Shown: positions 1 to 12,559 of the stretch, one piece after another
Layout: every line of letters starts with the position of its first letter
Numbering within the stretch: position 1 is the stretch's first letter
Source of the DNA: Filobasidium wieringae
Lineage: Eukaryota; Basidiomycota; Tremellomycetes; Filobasidiales; Filobasidiaceae
NCBI GenBank assembly: GCA_001600055.1
Contig: BCIV01000011.1
Location: forward strand, 558,001-622,000
Direction of reading: 5' to 3'
DNA: 64,000 nucleotides
Notes under the pieces: generated by a model
The model's input: the letters and a program-made list of their open reading frames with translations, nothing else
The model's database searches: none
What the model was told of the DNA's origin: nothing
Translations under genes and position numbers: made by a program

Positions 1-1
1 A

Positions 2-1628
2 AACTCCTTGTATTTGGGAGATGCCGAGGGCCGTGTTGCAGTCTTGAGAGAGACCGGGCAGTACGCACTTGCGTACCATACCGCCAAGTCCAACGGTTTG
101 GAGGACTTGGCCGAGGACATCTTGGTCGAGGCTGGTATGACTGATGACGATGTCCCATCGTCTTCTCAAGCTGGACCCAGCACCATCCGTCCTCCCCCTG
201 TCATTACCTCGCAAGCTGACAAGATTTGGCCTGTCAAGAATCTCGGAGAGAGCTACTTCGACAAGGCATTGGCTGCTGGAGCTGCGGATGGTGGTGAGAT
301 CGCTTATGCCAACGGGTACACTGAGGGCGCCGATGCAGAGCAGACGTGGCTCTCAGATGAGGAGGGCGCTGCTGAAGAAGGAGGAGAGGACGCCGATGAG
401 GATGATGGTTGGGGCCTGGACGAGGATGTACCAGAGATGGAGACTGAGGAGCACGGAGATTTGCCAGAAGAGAACCACGTGGATCTAACTTCGGATGTTG
501 CACCGGGGGTGAGCGAGAACGAACACTGGTCGAGAAACTCTCCTCTAGCTATAGATCACGCTGCAGCCGGTTCTTTCGAGTCTGCCATGCAGGTTAGTCT
601 TTCTGTTTCATCTCGTTGATATGTTCTCATTGACCTGATGCTCGTTTGAAATATAGTTACTCAATCGTCAAATCGGAGCCGTCAACTTTGCAACCCTCAA
701 ACCTTACTTCTTGGCCGCTTATCAAGCATCTCACGTTTACGTGTCGGCCAATCCATCGCTTCCTCCCTTGGAATTCCACGTAAGACGAAATCCAGATTCG
801 GCAGAACAGCGAGAGGCTTTGCCCTTCAACAGCTTCACTTTGGAGTCTGTTAAGGAGGGAGAACTTGCTGCTGGATTACGATCTTTCACTCGAGGGAAAT
901 TCCTGGAGGCTCTCGAGGCGTTCAGGAGTGTCTACACCAAATTGGTATTGCTCGTTGTCAAGACCGCAGCCGAAGCGTCGGAGGTAGGTCAAGAGCTTTA
1001 CAACTCCCTTCGTAAACGAGACTGATGACTTTACCGCTTCTTACCAGGTATCGGAGATGGTCAACCTTGCGCGAGAATACGTCGTGGGGTTGATGCTCGA
1101 GACCGAACGGCAGCGATTAGTAGCGGAAGAGCCGGACAACCAGAGCAGGATTTTGGAATTGGCAGCATTGTTCACGCATTGCGACTTGCAACCCGCTCAT
1201 ATTCAGCTGGCTCTTCGTTCTGCTATGCGAGTATTCGCAAAGGCTGGTAACAACGCTACTGCCGCGGTGTTTGCTCGTCGTTTGGTAGATATGAAGCCGG
1301 CCGATTCCAAGGTGGTCAGTTCCGTAAGTGATCGAAAGAGTATGCACAGTCTGGATTTAGCTGACGAAAAAGTTTCTCTTTTTAGGCAAGAACTGTTATC
1401 ACGCAGGGAGACCGAAACCCTCGGGACGCCGTGGAGACTTCTTACGATCACTTTAGCGAATTCGATATCTGTGCTGCAAGTTTGACCCCCATCCTCAAGG
1501 GATCCCCATCCGTCAAGTCGGCGTATTCTGGAGCTCTCTACCTGCCAGAGTACAACGGGTCTGTCTGTCGGGTTGACCAGATCAGTCAGATCGGTCTGCC
1601 AGGAAGTGGGCTTCGAAGCCAGATATAG
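2..1628 (+). CDS. COP1: Coatomer subunit alpha (COPI), 3' part
   Basis: Alpha subunit of the COPI coat, which coats vesicles returning from Golgi to ER. Only the C-terminal part is in the window; the 5' end lies to the left. Exons 2-592, 657-983, 1048-1323 and 1386-1628 join in frame with GT-AG introns. The first exon reads [20 protein letters not shown], typical of the region after the WD40 repeats, followed by an acidic linker. The last exons give the helical C-terminal domain that binds epsilon-COP, ending in SGLRSQI, close to the family's conserved end. The next gene follows in the same direction after about 450 bp. Identification rests on recognised sequence blocks; the truncation comes from the window edge, not the gene. 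Confidence 0.9.
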
Positions 1629-2073
1629 AAGATGCATTTCTGAGGGAAATGGGAACGAATTTCATTGTAATGCGCTCGTCATGGTCTGAATTATACGATG
1701 TTATCTAGTCAACGGACAGCTACCGCTGTCCAAGCGAAACTTCGAAAGTATGACGTGTCATTGCCGGCTATCTCCGCGTAGAGCGACACAAAAGACGACT
1801 TGATTTCGATGAACAAAAGAACTTTGGTTTCTCATGGCTTCGGACAATTTCCCATTGCACTGCGTCGTCCCGCTAGCTGCTAGGCTGACTATCGACGCAA
1901 TCCACCTCAATTCGAATCTTTCAGGATGGAGGAGCCATCTGATATTAGGTGTCTTCAATTGACAGCAAAATCTAAGCATATCGACCTCGAAAGGATACCG
2001 ATATTTCAGCTTGAATCCGGAGAAGTTCATCCAACATCTACGAAATTTGATCGACAGAGAACGGTTCTGAGAC
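1629..2073. other. Intergenic region, COP1 to STE6
   Basis: Holds the COP1 3' UTR and the promoter and leader of the ABC transporter. I see no RNA gene or convincing regulatory motif. Confidence 0.5.
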
Positions 2074-5000
2074 ATGGCGGATCCCCACGAAGAGCAATAT
2101 GTCGACTATACCCCTGTCGAAAGACATCATCCCTTTCCGACATTCCACACTCCTCCGCAGACACCACGAACAAGGACACCTCTCATCCAACTTCACTCAC
2201 CCTACTCGCCTTACTCTCCTTCGACCCCTACCGAGTTTCATAGACGATACGATTCCGCTATCTTGAATTCACCTACACCTTCTGAAGCTGTTGTCAAAAG
2301 AGCCTTTCGGCAGGATCTGGTAGATACATTGCCATTGTCCGTCGAGGAAGAGGTCGAGTTGAACGAGGTCTATCCAACTACCCCACCAAGGATTCCAGCC
2401 TCGGGGAAAACTTTAGAAGAGAGTCCTTTCCACGATTCTCAAGGTCTCGTTATCGATAGCAAGGACTGGTTCAACAACAACGCCAACATGAAAGCGGAGA
2501 ACCAGTGGAATGGGGCACATTCCTCTAGCAATGGAACGACGAATATAGTTCACTCGAAGAAAAACGCCAACGATGAAGTTGGAAGCGATCTAGACAGCTA
2601 TGCTCCACCTAAAGGGACCATCCGTCTACTTTTGAATCCACTCACAAGCCGGGATTACCTCTTCCTACTCCTCCCGTCATGCCTGCTTTCTATAGCTGCC
2701 GCTGTGGTCCCGATGTACATGACCCTCATCATTGGAGATGCCTTTGGTGTCTTCTCCGGATACCCACTGGACCACTCGCTAGCTACTTCCGAACAATCGC
2801 ACAAGCTTGTGAAGGATGTCGGGAACTTTTGCTTGAGGTTGACCCTTGTCGGACTGGCTGGATGGATCGTCAATTGCGCTATGATTAGTCTTTGGGTCAG
2901 GGTCGGAGAGATGGTCGCTCATCGCCTGAGGAAAGCGGTTTACACAAGCGTAATGGCTAGGGGAATGGAATGGTTTGATATGGGAATGGGCCTGAAGGGG
3001 GAGGATTCGAAGGACAACTCCAGCGCGGATGCGGAAGAGAGCGTTGGTGCGGCAGGTTTGATGGCAAAGTTCACGAGGCAAGTCACAAGCACGATTATTG
3101 TTTTGCTGGATATTGATGACTAAGTCTTGATTCGCTGTATAGGGAGACGGATGACGTCCGAATTGGTTGTGGAATGAACATGGGCCAATCCGTGCAAGAC
3201 GTCTGCACGTTCTTAGCGTGTCTCGTGTTAGCGCTCATCAAATCCTGGCAGTTGACCTTGGTCACAATGTCTGCTATCCCTCTCTTAGTCTTGGTCCAAG
3301 TTGTTACTCAGGTCCTCGCAAATCCCATGTATGCTGCGGAAAGAAGAGCTTTAGCAGAGGCTGGAACTCATGTGGAACGGGCTACCAGTGCCATGCCAAC
3401 CGTCAAAGCGTTCAATGCTCAGCAGATCGAGCTAGAAAGGTTCAAGGTCGGAGTGGATAAAGCTAGGCGGAACTATATCGGGCAATCAGCCGTCTGGGCT
3501 GCTTCTCAGGGAATGGGGAACTTCATCATCATGGCCATGTTTATCGCTGGGTTTTGGTATGGAGGTAAATTGGTTCGTGAGGACAAGATCTCCGCTGCTA
3601 CGGTCATGACGGTATTCTGGGCTTGTCTATTGGGAAGCGCGAGTTTACAACAGCTTGTGCCCCATCTGGTCCATATCAACCATGGAAAGGAGAGTATGGC
3701 GAGTCTGGTTGGACTGATGGAAGCGCCGTCTGTGGTCAAGCCCAAAGCACGACCCGAATCTAGGCATTCAACAGATACGTTCTTATCTCTATCAAGCGCC
3801 ACGTCTACCAAGCTTAAGAAATCGCGTAGGCCGTGGTCGAGATCGAAACCTGCAGCAAAGACGACTCAATTGGCAATCAGACAGATCAAACCTAACAATG
3901 CCAAGGGGGAGTACAACCTGGAAAATGTGACCTTTGCGTACCCATCACGGCCTGAGAATCTAGTGCTCGACGATGTCTCTCTGTTCTTGCCGGCTGGTGA
4001 AACCACCTTCATTGTCGGCGGATCTGGTTCAGGGAAATCAACCGTCGCTCAGCTATTACTCCGGTTATATCAACCTGATCGCGGTGAGGTGACGCTGGAC
4101 GATCAAGACATTCAGTACCTCGATCTGGACTTCAACCGAGAACACGTCGCGGCGGTTCAACAGGGATGTATCATGTTTGACATGAGCGTCCACGATAACG
4201 TTGCTATGGGATTGGCCGGACTATCGAAGCGCAAGCCTGAAGATGCGACCAGGGAGGAGGTCATCGAGGCTTGTAGAATGGCAATGATGCACGACTTTAT
4301 CAGCGATCTGCCACAACAGTATGAGACTAAACTGGGAACTAAAGGAGCGAGTCTGAGTGGAGGGCAGAAGCAAAGACTAGCAATTGCACGAGCTAGACTA
4401 AGGGACCCTACTGTCCTCATCTTAGGTAAGCAAAACTCGCGTGATATTGCAATTTCCATCTGACCATTGGACGTCTACTCTACAGATGAAGCCACTTCAG
4501 CGCTCGACGCGACGTCTCGTATATTGGTGTTCGAAGCAATTAAGAAATGGCGAAAGAACCGAACGACTATCGTGATCACCCATGATCTTTCGCAAATCCA
4601 AAACAACGATTTCCTTTACCTGATGAAGAACGGGCGAGTGGTCGAGCAAGGCTTCCGTTCTGACCTTATTATGAAGGAAAACAGCGAGTTCGGGATCATG
4701 GCCACAGTACAAGCACAAGTACCGTTCCCTGCGGAAGACCGGGATCCATGGGAAACGGGTGAGGGGATAGAGATCATGGTGGAAGATGATACTAGTATGC
4801 GCGCACCTTACTTGAGTTTGAGGCCTAACGCTCGCCAAAGTATCCGTCCGCAGAGCGTGTACAAGAGCAACGGCTATTCCGCGTATCTGGATATTCTGTC
4901 AGATTACCACCGGTCCACTGTGTTTGCACCGAGTGATGCTAGCTCAAAACGGGTCTCTACACTTATGGTCCCGGGTCAAAGATTAAGCCATCGTCATAGT

Positions 5001-7207
5001 ATGCTAGCAGTTCCCAACAGACTACAAGCTGGCAGTCCATTGAATGTTAACCGACCTGGATCCAGCATGTCGCGACGCCCCGAATACCTAGAAAATGAGC
5101 AGGGCTTTGTGGATATCCTAGAAAAGAAGGCCAATGAATTCCCAGCACCGGAAACACAATCGCCGAGAATTAGGAATCGTCGTAAATGGGATGCGTCTGA
5201 CGAAGAGGCCTCGGACATCCAGATCAAGATCGACGGTCCAGAAGCCTTGCCAGACGCACAAGATTCGTTCATTCAACCCTCAACAGCTCCCCCTTCCATT
5301 CTTCGTCTCTTGGTCAGACACTTCCGTGGTATCCCGCAAAAATATTTGGGTGTTCTCGGACTGATCGGCGCCGTTGGACATGGTATCTTGACCCCAATGT
5401 GGGCGAAAGAAATTGCTATCCTGATGTCTACAGTCAGCGTCGGCGGAGACAACGTTTCTTATATCAGCTCACAGTCTCTTCGTGTACTCGGTATCACCAT
5501 TGGAGACGCGTCTGCTTTGGCTGGACAGTATTTCTTCCTCGAGAAGATGGCAGGTGAATGGGTTGGAGGGCTGCGTGCCAAAGCTTACAACCTTGTTGTT
5601 GCCCAGCCTCAGGCTTGGTTTGACCATCGAGAAAATGGTTCAAGTCGCCTGGTCCAGATCTTGACTAAGGATGCGGAGGATATGATGCCTATGATATCCA
5701 CGATCATCGGTCAAAGCACGATGGTCGTTGTTGTGATTGTGGCTGGTATCGCGTGGGCGTTAGTCACTGGCTGGAAATTAACCTTGATTGGTATGGCGGT
5801 TATGCCAGCGTTCGCGGTCATTACTCTCGTTCAGTCCAAGGTCTTGGCCATACTTGAAGCGAGAAACAAGCTGGCTAGGGAACAGGTCGCCAGAACCTTC
5901 TATGAGGTAAGTGATGCTCTTTCGCTAGACCTCAACCATTCTGATTTCTTCGCCTGTAGAGCGCCGCCAACGTCCGCGGAATTCGAGCGATGGCGTTGAC
6001 AAAGACATTCCAAACCAGATTCGATAGCAATTTAGACGAGACTTTGCAATCAGGATATCAAGCAGCTTGGGGAACAGGTTTCGGAAACGGAACCGCTCAT
6101 GCTCTTCCTTACTTCGTTCAAGGTACGTGCACCTCACATCTTTGAATCGAGCTCGCATCTCACCAATCGACGTCGTTCGGCAGCCCTTCTGATTTACGTC
6201 TCTGCCGTGTTCGTTTCCAAGGGGATCTACACTTTCTCGATGGTGATGCAGGTCTATTCGTTGATTCTCTTCAGCGTTACTTTTGCATCGCAATTCCTGG
6301 ATTTTGGTAAGTCTATGTATAAGACGATGCGACGTGTATATGTGATTGCTCATTGACTAAATTTACAGTCCCTGCGATCACCAAGACCCGGATGGCTACA
6401 GCGGACTTTGACCGTTTACGCGTACTGTCAATGGATACCACTGAGAAAGTCGGAAACTTGCAAATTCCGATCAATGGTCACATTGTCTTTGAGAACGTGT
6501 CATTCAGCTATCCAACTCGGGCCGATGCTCCGGTCTTACGGGATGTCAATCTCGAGTTGCGAAGCGGCGATTGTGTGGCTATTGTTGGTCCGTCTGGAAG
6601 CGGAAAATCGACCATCGCGTCTCTCTTGCAGCGCCTGTACGAACCAAGTGGAGGTTCGATCACATTGGACGACTACAATCTGTCTGAAGTGGACGTTCGA
6701 TGGTTGAGAGACCACGTCGCGGTGGTCAGCCAGAATGCGAACCTTTTCGACGCGACTGTCGCGGAAAACATCGCTTACGGGACGAACGGCGTTCCTCTTG
6801 AAGATATACACCGTGCTGCTCAAGCAGCGAGCGTTCATGACTTCATCATGTCACTACCGAACGGATATGAGACGAACTTGGGAGAGAATGCTTCCTTGAT
6901 CTCGGGAGGACAAGCGCAACGTCTTCAGATCGCCAGAGCTCTGATTAGGAAAGCGAACATCCTAATTCTCGACGAATGCACTTCAGCGCTCGATCCGGAG
7001 AATCAGAAAGCGGTACTCGACACCATTATGAGAATCAAAGAGGGCAGGACTACGATATTTGTGACGCATAAAGCGGATGTGATGCGAAGATGCGACCGGG
7101 TTTTATGTGTGGAGGAAGGAAGGATCGCGGAGCAGGGGTCTTACGATCAACTAATCGCGAGGCGAGGAGTATTTGCTAAGCTGATGAGAGCCGGAGAATG
7201 GGAATAA
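2074..7207 (+). CDS. STE6: Ste6-type ABC transporter (probable a-factor-like pheromone exporter)
   Basis: Full-length ABCB-type exporter. In basidiomycetes Ste6 exports farnesylated mating pheromone across the plasma membrane. Exons 2074-3077, 3143-4425, 4486-5906, 5960-6122, 6184-6306 and 6369-7207 give 1610 aa. Order: a cytosolic N-terminal extension of about 180 residues; TMD1; NBD1 with Walker A GGSGSGKST (near residue 627), signature LSGGQKQR and Walker B LILDEATSALD; a long linker; TMD2; NBD2 with Walker A GPSGSGKST (near 1404), signature ISGGQAQR and Walker B LILDECTSALD. The first intron has a GC donor, the only choice that keeps frame. Pheromone specificity is inferred from resemblance; a general multidrug exporter is the alternative. 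Confidence 0.85.
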
Positions 7208-7486
7208 AAAAACTAGGATAGTCACTGTATCGATAAACAGGTTGCGTTGTTGTATTCGCTTTTGACAATGTAGTAGGTTTGAGAAGGATGAGCATTGATT
7301 GCCACAGGCAAGAGTCGACCCCCGGCCGCTTGAGACGTCAAGTTGCGCTTCTTTTTGGCGTTAGAATTCACGCGTCATGCGTAGAACTAACAACAACACG
7401 TTACCTCATCCTCAGCTCAGCTCGTTAGTCAAACCTCTGACGAATCTCAAACCTAGACTCGCTCGTCCTTTGTACACCTAGCAGCC

Positions 7487-8289
7487 ATGGCTCGATCTGT
7501 CGACGTACCTCTGCGTACAAAATCTACCGCACGGAAATCCACCGGGGGGAAGGTACCCAACAAGCGGTTCAGCAATGTTAGCACTACCGGTCGTCAATCC
7601 GGTAAGCCTTGCATATCGCGATTCGTTCGCAGTTCTCCGCTTACCGCTACTGCCTGGCTCGGATTTCGTTCCAAACAGTCGGTGGAACTAAAAAACCTCA
7701 CCGTTACAAGCCCGGTACAGTTGCTCTGAGGGAAATCCGTCAATATCAGAAGGGAACAGAATTGCTCATGGCCAGGCTGCCTTTCAGTCGAGTGGTAAGC
7801 TCCATCCTGGTTCAATTTTGGGAGGGACTAGGCTGAAGAAGTGATGAAATATGTTTCGATAGGTCCGAGAGATCACCATGGACATTGCTCCTCTAGCTGC
7901 GGGAGGTATGAGATGGCAGTCTTCCGCGTTGATGGCTCTGCAGGAAGCTACAGGTTAGTCTTCGACAAAACGTTGATATCCAATCACGAGCTGACATCAT
8001 ATTCCGTTCAAACAGAGGCCTTCTTGATTCACCTTTTCGAGGACAGGTGCGTATATCTCTATTCGCAGATTGTCTCACCGTTCAGCTGATCGAATCGCGT
8101 ACACCTATTTCCTGTCCTGCGCCGTCTTCCCTGCCATCTTTACCCCCATTCCCGTCCGACCCTCCGATTACCTATGTTCCGCATCACAGTAACCTCTGTG
8201 CCATCCATGCCAAGCGAGTGACGATCATGACCAAGGACATGCAGCTCGCCCGACGAATAAGAGGACCCTGGAAAGGAATGCCCGTCTGA
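7487..8289 (+). CDS. CSE4: CENP-A-type centromeric histone H3
   Basis: Histone H3 variant that would mark centromeric nucleosomes and seed the kinetochore. Exons 7487-7601, 7679-7794, 7863-7953, 8016-8046 and 8190-8289 give 150 aa. The histone fold is unmistakable ([59 protein letters not shown]). Against a canonical H3: loop 1 is longer ([11 protein letters not shown] in place of seven residues), a Trp sits before QSSA as in Cse4, and the C-terminus runs on as PWKGMPV. These point to CENP-A rather than replication H3. The N-tail is unusual for CENP-A because [13 protein letters not shown] closely copies the H3 tail after an eight-residue extension. A divergent non-centromeric H3 variant is the alternative. 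Confidence 0.8.
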
Positions 8290-9983
8290 AGCGTCCGAGG
8301 CATTGGGACCGTTTTTCTTTGTTGTAGGATTTTTTACATATTGCGGCTAGCGCGATTCGGACCGGGACCGAGCAGGTCACCGACACCTTTGATTTTCTTC
8401 ATTTCATACCCTGTGTACCTTAATCTTTATTCGATGGAATGTGTTTGGTAGCAGGATCAGACGACCGCTTGGATGACGAATGGTCGCAGCAGTTTCATAT
8501 TAGATATCGATCCGATTCGATACTGCATCCTGTTCATCCAAGGAGCTAGAGGATTAAACGCCACGTCGATGGCGCGTTTGGCGTACTTCAGTCTTCCACA
8601 CGAATGGGCTGGGCTTGATACCCGTCGGGGAATAAGAACCGAAACTTGAACGGGGTCGATCCTGATTCATGACAACCCATCATGGTTGGGATGTCGTTTC
8701 GCGATTCAGACCTATCTAGAGAAGTAACCGCCTTGAATCATCGGACATTACCTGAAGGACTTTGCAGACAGAAATGATTGGCATCATATACAGCCTACAT
8801 GAAACCGGAAGTGATGTAAACATGTTTGCATTTCAACACACACGGACCGCAGAATACAGAAAGAGATCGAGAGTGGCGCAAAATTGATTTGCAATTTCGT
8901 ACGAGGCTCGATCTTCCAGAGCGTCGCTTTGTTGGTCATGAGGCCGACTGCTGGTACTTCCACTGACGTTGGCCTGGAGACGTAGGTTCCCACACGTATG
9001 ATCTGAAACCTCGTCTATGCTTGCTGTTCTTTGAGAATACCTGATCCCAGTGAATTAGATTCCAGAGCCGCAGTCCAGTCGCCAGCTTCAGCATCCAAGG
9101 ACGCGACTCGATATAGCTTTCTGGTGCGAGCACTGCTCCAGTTGTGGTTGTGTTTGAGAATTGCTACCAAGGCATCAACGTAGCTTTGCAAGGTTTGTCA
9201 TTGCATAGAATGCACGTCATTCTGTTTTTGTTTTTTTTCAAAATACCACTTTCTCTTGCGAAATGCTCGTATCTTGACACTGAGGAAAGCAACCAGCTAC
9301 AAAAACGTGCTTGACAGACTTCAGGGCTTTTACTATGCAATAACAGGGCCGTTATGTTTGGCGGATCGAGATATCGATCATTGAGTCCTGAAACTCAATG
9401 ATGCAAGAACAGCGGACATGAAGACTACGGCGCTACCACCGCTTCGTTATTCGCTGCAACCTGGGTGAGTTTCGAATTGATAGTCACTCAGATGGAACCT
9501 CAGCTGCGTCAGGCCGCTGTTGAGATTCATGTCGCGCTTAGAACGAAGCGAACTTGAAACGCTCGGGCGCGAGTGATTTTGATGACGAAGAAGGTGACGT
9601 AATCATTTATCCGGAGAGAGAATCTATCGCTGGAATCCTCAGAACAACGCGAATTCAAACAACTCGATCTCGATTCTTCGATGTCGATTTCTCAGATTTC
9701 GATCCATCAAAATCGATTCAGCGAGGATTTCACTGTACAAACAACCTCACAGTCCTGGCTACTCAACTACTGACTAACACTCTAACGACTCTCAACATTC
9801 ACCACAAGCTTCACCCGGTCTGCTCAAAAGACAAGCTAGCGCAATCCACCAGACGCAACTTTCCACCATACGCAACTTTCCACCATTTCGTCAGCCATCC
9901 TAAGGTCGTGTATACGACCTCGTTCCATCGCTCTCAACAAACCCTGCTCTTCTCCTCGTCTACTCCATTCGACCAAGCCAAAC
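8290..9983. other. Long intergenic region, CSE4 to amidase
   Basis: About 1.7 kb. Contains the 3' UTR of the H3 variant and the leader of the amidase gene. A possible leader intron runs from about 9464 (GTGAGT) to 9540 (CTTAG). No coding exon, tRNA or mobile element was convincing. Confidence 0.5.
9853..9886. repeat. Tandem 17-bp duplication
   Basis: Two perfect adjacent copies of ACGCAACTTTCCACCAT lie about 100 bp upstream of the amidase start. Probably a slippage duplication in the leader. Confidence 0.85.
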
Positions 9984-12429
9984 ATGACCGCAGCACCTTC
10001 CAACTTCACTTCCGGAGCGACTCCCTTCCTCTCCAGCTCACCTTACCCTGTCGAACCCGGAACGGCGGACAAAAAGTCACTCAAGCCTGAACCTACCGAG
10101 GCCGATCTGGACGAGATGAGTAGGAGGCTGGGAATGCCTTTGGACGATAAATTACGACCTATCTATATGAACGCTATCAAGGGGATCCACCAGGCTGCCG
10201 AATTCACTCTAAGTCAACCGGACTACATCCCCCATACCCATGTCCCCAGCTACCCACGTACCAACATTCATTTCCCAACCTCTACCGAAGAGCTCGAGAT
10301 GGGTTGGGCATACAAAGCTACGGTCCGTAAAGAACCACCTGTTGAATGGGTCGATGAGGATGACGTAGGATCGCACGAAGAACAAGCGATCCTCAACATG
10401 GTCTATAAACCCGGTGATGCGTATACCCACGACGATCGGAAAGCTGCAGGAAAACATTCGGCCGATGGAGAAAAAGCACCCCAGGATTCTGGTAGTCAAC
10501 ATGGGAACGCTAAACCTCTACATGACGGCGCTCAGACTCCCAAAAAGACTACCACTCGTCGAGCCCCGCTTTTGAAGGATAAGAGGATCACCATCAAGGA
10601 TATGGTCATGCTCAAAGACGTGCCTTGTCTCTTCGGAGCAGAAGTTCAGGATGAAGGAGAGTTTGTCAGTGATATGGATGCTACTTGTGTAACGAGGATT
10701 TTGGACGAGGGAGGTGTGATTCTAGGAAAGGCGAACTGTGAGATAAGTCCCGTTCCTTCTTGTCCTCAATCTGATCTACCGTCAAGGCTAACATTACCCT
10801 TTCCTCTCTCCCCACCTTCACATATATGAACTCCTTCCTCCCTGTTCGTCCAATGGATTCCGAATAACACGCATGGTCGAGACATTGGATCTCATGCTCG
10901 GCACCCCGTTCGATCATCCAGAACCCACACGCCAAGGGGTTCTCGGCAGGAGGATCTTCTTCCGGATGTGCCGCCCTCGTCACGGCGAACCAAGTAGATC
11001 TGGCTGTCGGTGGTGATCAGAGTGGCAGTATCAGGATCGTAGGTGCTTTTTCCTCAAGATGAGAGGATGGAAGGAAGGTACTGACTCGAGATCCGTTTCG
11101 GTAGCCGGCGAGTGCGTGTGGAATTGTCGGCCTGAGGCCTACTTTTGGGTTGATCCCTTCGACCGGTGTGATCAGCCATGAAGCTGAGAAGGAGGTTATC
11201 GGTATGTCCGTTACCATGCTGTCCGAAGACGACTTGCTAATAGAAAACGATATTTCAGGACCAATGACCCGAACTGTCGAAGATTGTGCTCTTTTACTCG
11301 AAGTCATTGCAGGTCCGGATTGGATCGATTTGCGTCAGAACGACAGACCCATGCCCAACCCACTCCCAAAGTACTCTAAGCTTCTTCGTGAAGCGAGAGA
11401 AAAGGCTCAGAAAGAGAACCCCGATGCTCCCCTCAAAGGGGTGAAAATAGGGGTACTCAAGGAAGGATTCACCGTACCTAAGGGGGACGAACGTGTTTCC
11501 GAGGTAGCGAAGGATGCGATCGAGGGCTTCAGGAAGCTAGGAGCGGAGATCAGGGAGATCAGTTGTCCCAGTCACGTTCAGCTTTCCGCCCCGAACAGTG
11601 TCGCTACCGTCTTGAGTGGGACGGCACCGTTCGTAGGGCGAAGCGTCGGAAGCAAGCATTTACGATTAGGAGCGTTCTGGTCCAACATCTTGCCTTGGAC
11701 TCCGGAGAAATGGGAGAAGGTGAGAGGATTTCCACCTGATCTAGCCTTGAGACTGAAACCTGACTCGAAATTCGTTGACCATCAGCTTGAGCCTATGCTC
11801 AAACTTGAAATCATATCGGCTGAATATGTTGCTCACAACTTCCCCACTGCGTTCGACGTTGCTTCCAATTTGGTGAGCAGCGATACCTCCCATGCTAGCC
11901 AATCATATGGAACTGATAGATATATGCTCGCTACATAATGACAGATTCGGAAGCTCAGTGCCGATGTCGATGCCATGTTCGACGAAGTCGATCTCGTGGT
12001 CATGCCTACAAGCGTCAAGCCTCCACCTCGACATGTGCCGAAGAATAAGGGTATCGAGGGTATCATGGAAGCTGGAAGTGAGTACACAGCCTATTAGAAA
12101 GTGATCCGGTACAGATGCTGATTCGATCCCCTTCTTTAGGCGCGATGTCTGCCAACACCAACCCTTATTCTGCTTCGGGTCACCCTGCACTGTCACTACC
12201 CGTCGGTTACAGTCCACCTAGCGATCCTGATGTATGGACAGAAGAAGACCGTCACATCCGTCTACCAGTTGGGTTGCAGCTGGTCGCAGCAAAATACAAC
12301 GAAATGGAGATCTTCATCGCAGCAGATGCTTGGGAAAAAGCATACGGCAAGGGAGACAAGGAAAAGTTCGGGCTCGACCGAGTTGGCAAGCCCAAAGGAA
12401 AGGAAGAGTTGGAAGAAGAAGACAAATGA
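9984..12429 (+). CDS. Amidase signature family hydrolase
   Basis: Serine amidase hydrolysing a carboxamide to acid and ammonia; substrate unknown. Exons 9984-10742, 10871-11038, 11105-11201, 11259-11872, 11945-12077 and 12140-12429 give 686 aa. The Ser-cisSer-Lys triad is visible: Lys in MLKDVPC (near 209), cis-Ser in AGGSSSGC (near 278) and nucleophile Ser in [10 protein letters not shown] (near 302), then [13 protein letters not shown] and [16 protein letters not shown]. An unstructured stretch of about 90 residues interrupts the N-terminal half. The first intron is odd: no canonical GT-AG junction restores the GGSSSG frame, whereas ATAAGT...AACAC does so exactly. A one-base sequence error is the alternative. 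No targeting signal is seen. Confidence 0.87.
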
Positions 12430-12486
12430 TCGTTACGAAATCCCACAAGTGTAGAAATAAGTAAAAACAAGTCAAATAGCAGTGCC

Positions 12487-12517
12487 CATCATCATCGTCA
12501 TCGTCATCGTTATCATA
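12487..12517. repeat. ATC/GTC trinucleotide microsatellite
   Basis: Short run of CATCATCGTCATCGTCATCG-type triplets in the convergent spacer between the amidase and CBC1 3' ends. No function apparent. Confidence 0.75.
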
Positions 12518-12559
12518 TAGCACAATTCGAGCAATACATTTTGATCTTTCGCCTTAGCG

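Noticed and set aside
9554..10090. A 178-residue plus-strand frame upstream of and overlapping the amidase start
   Set aside because: It overlaps the well-supported amidase N-terminus in another frame and shows no domain; better explained as leader sequence.
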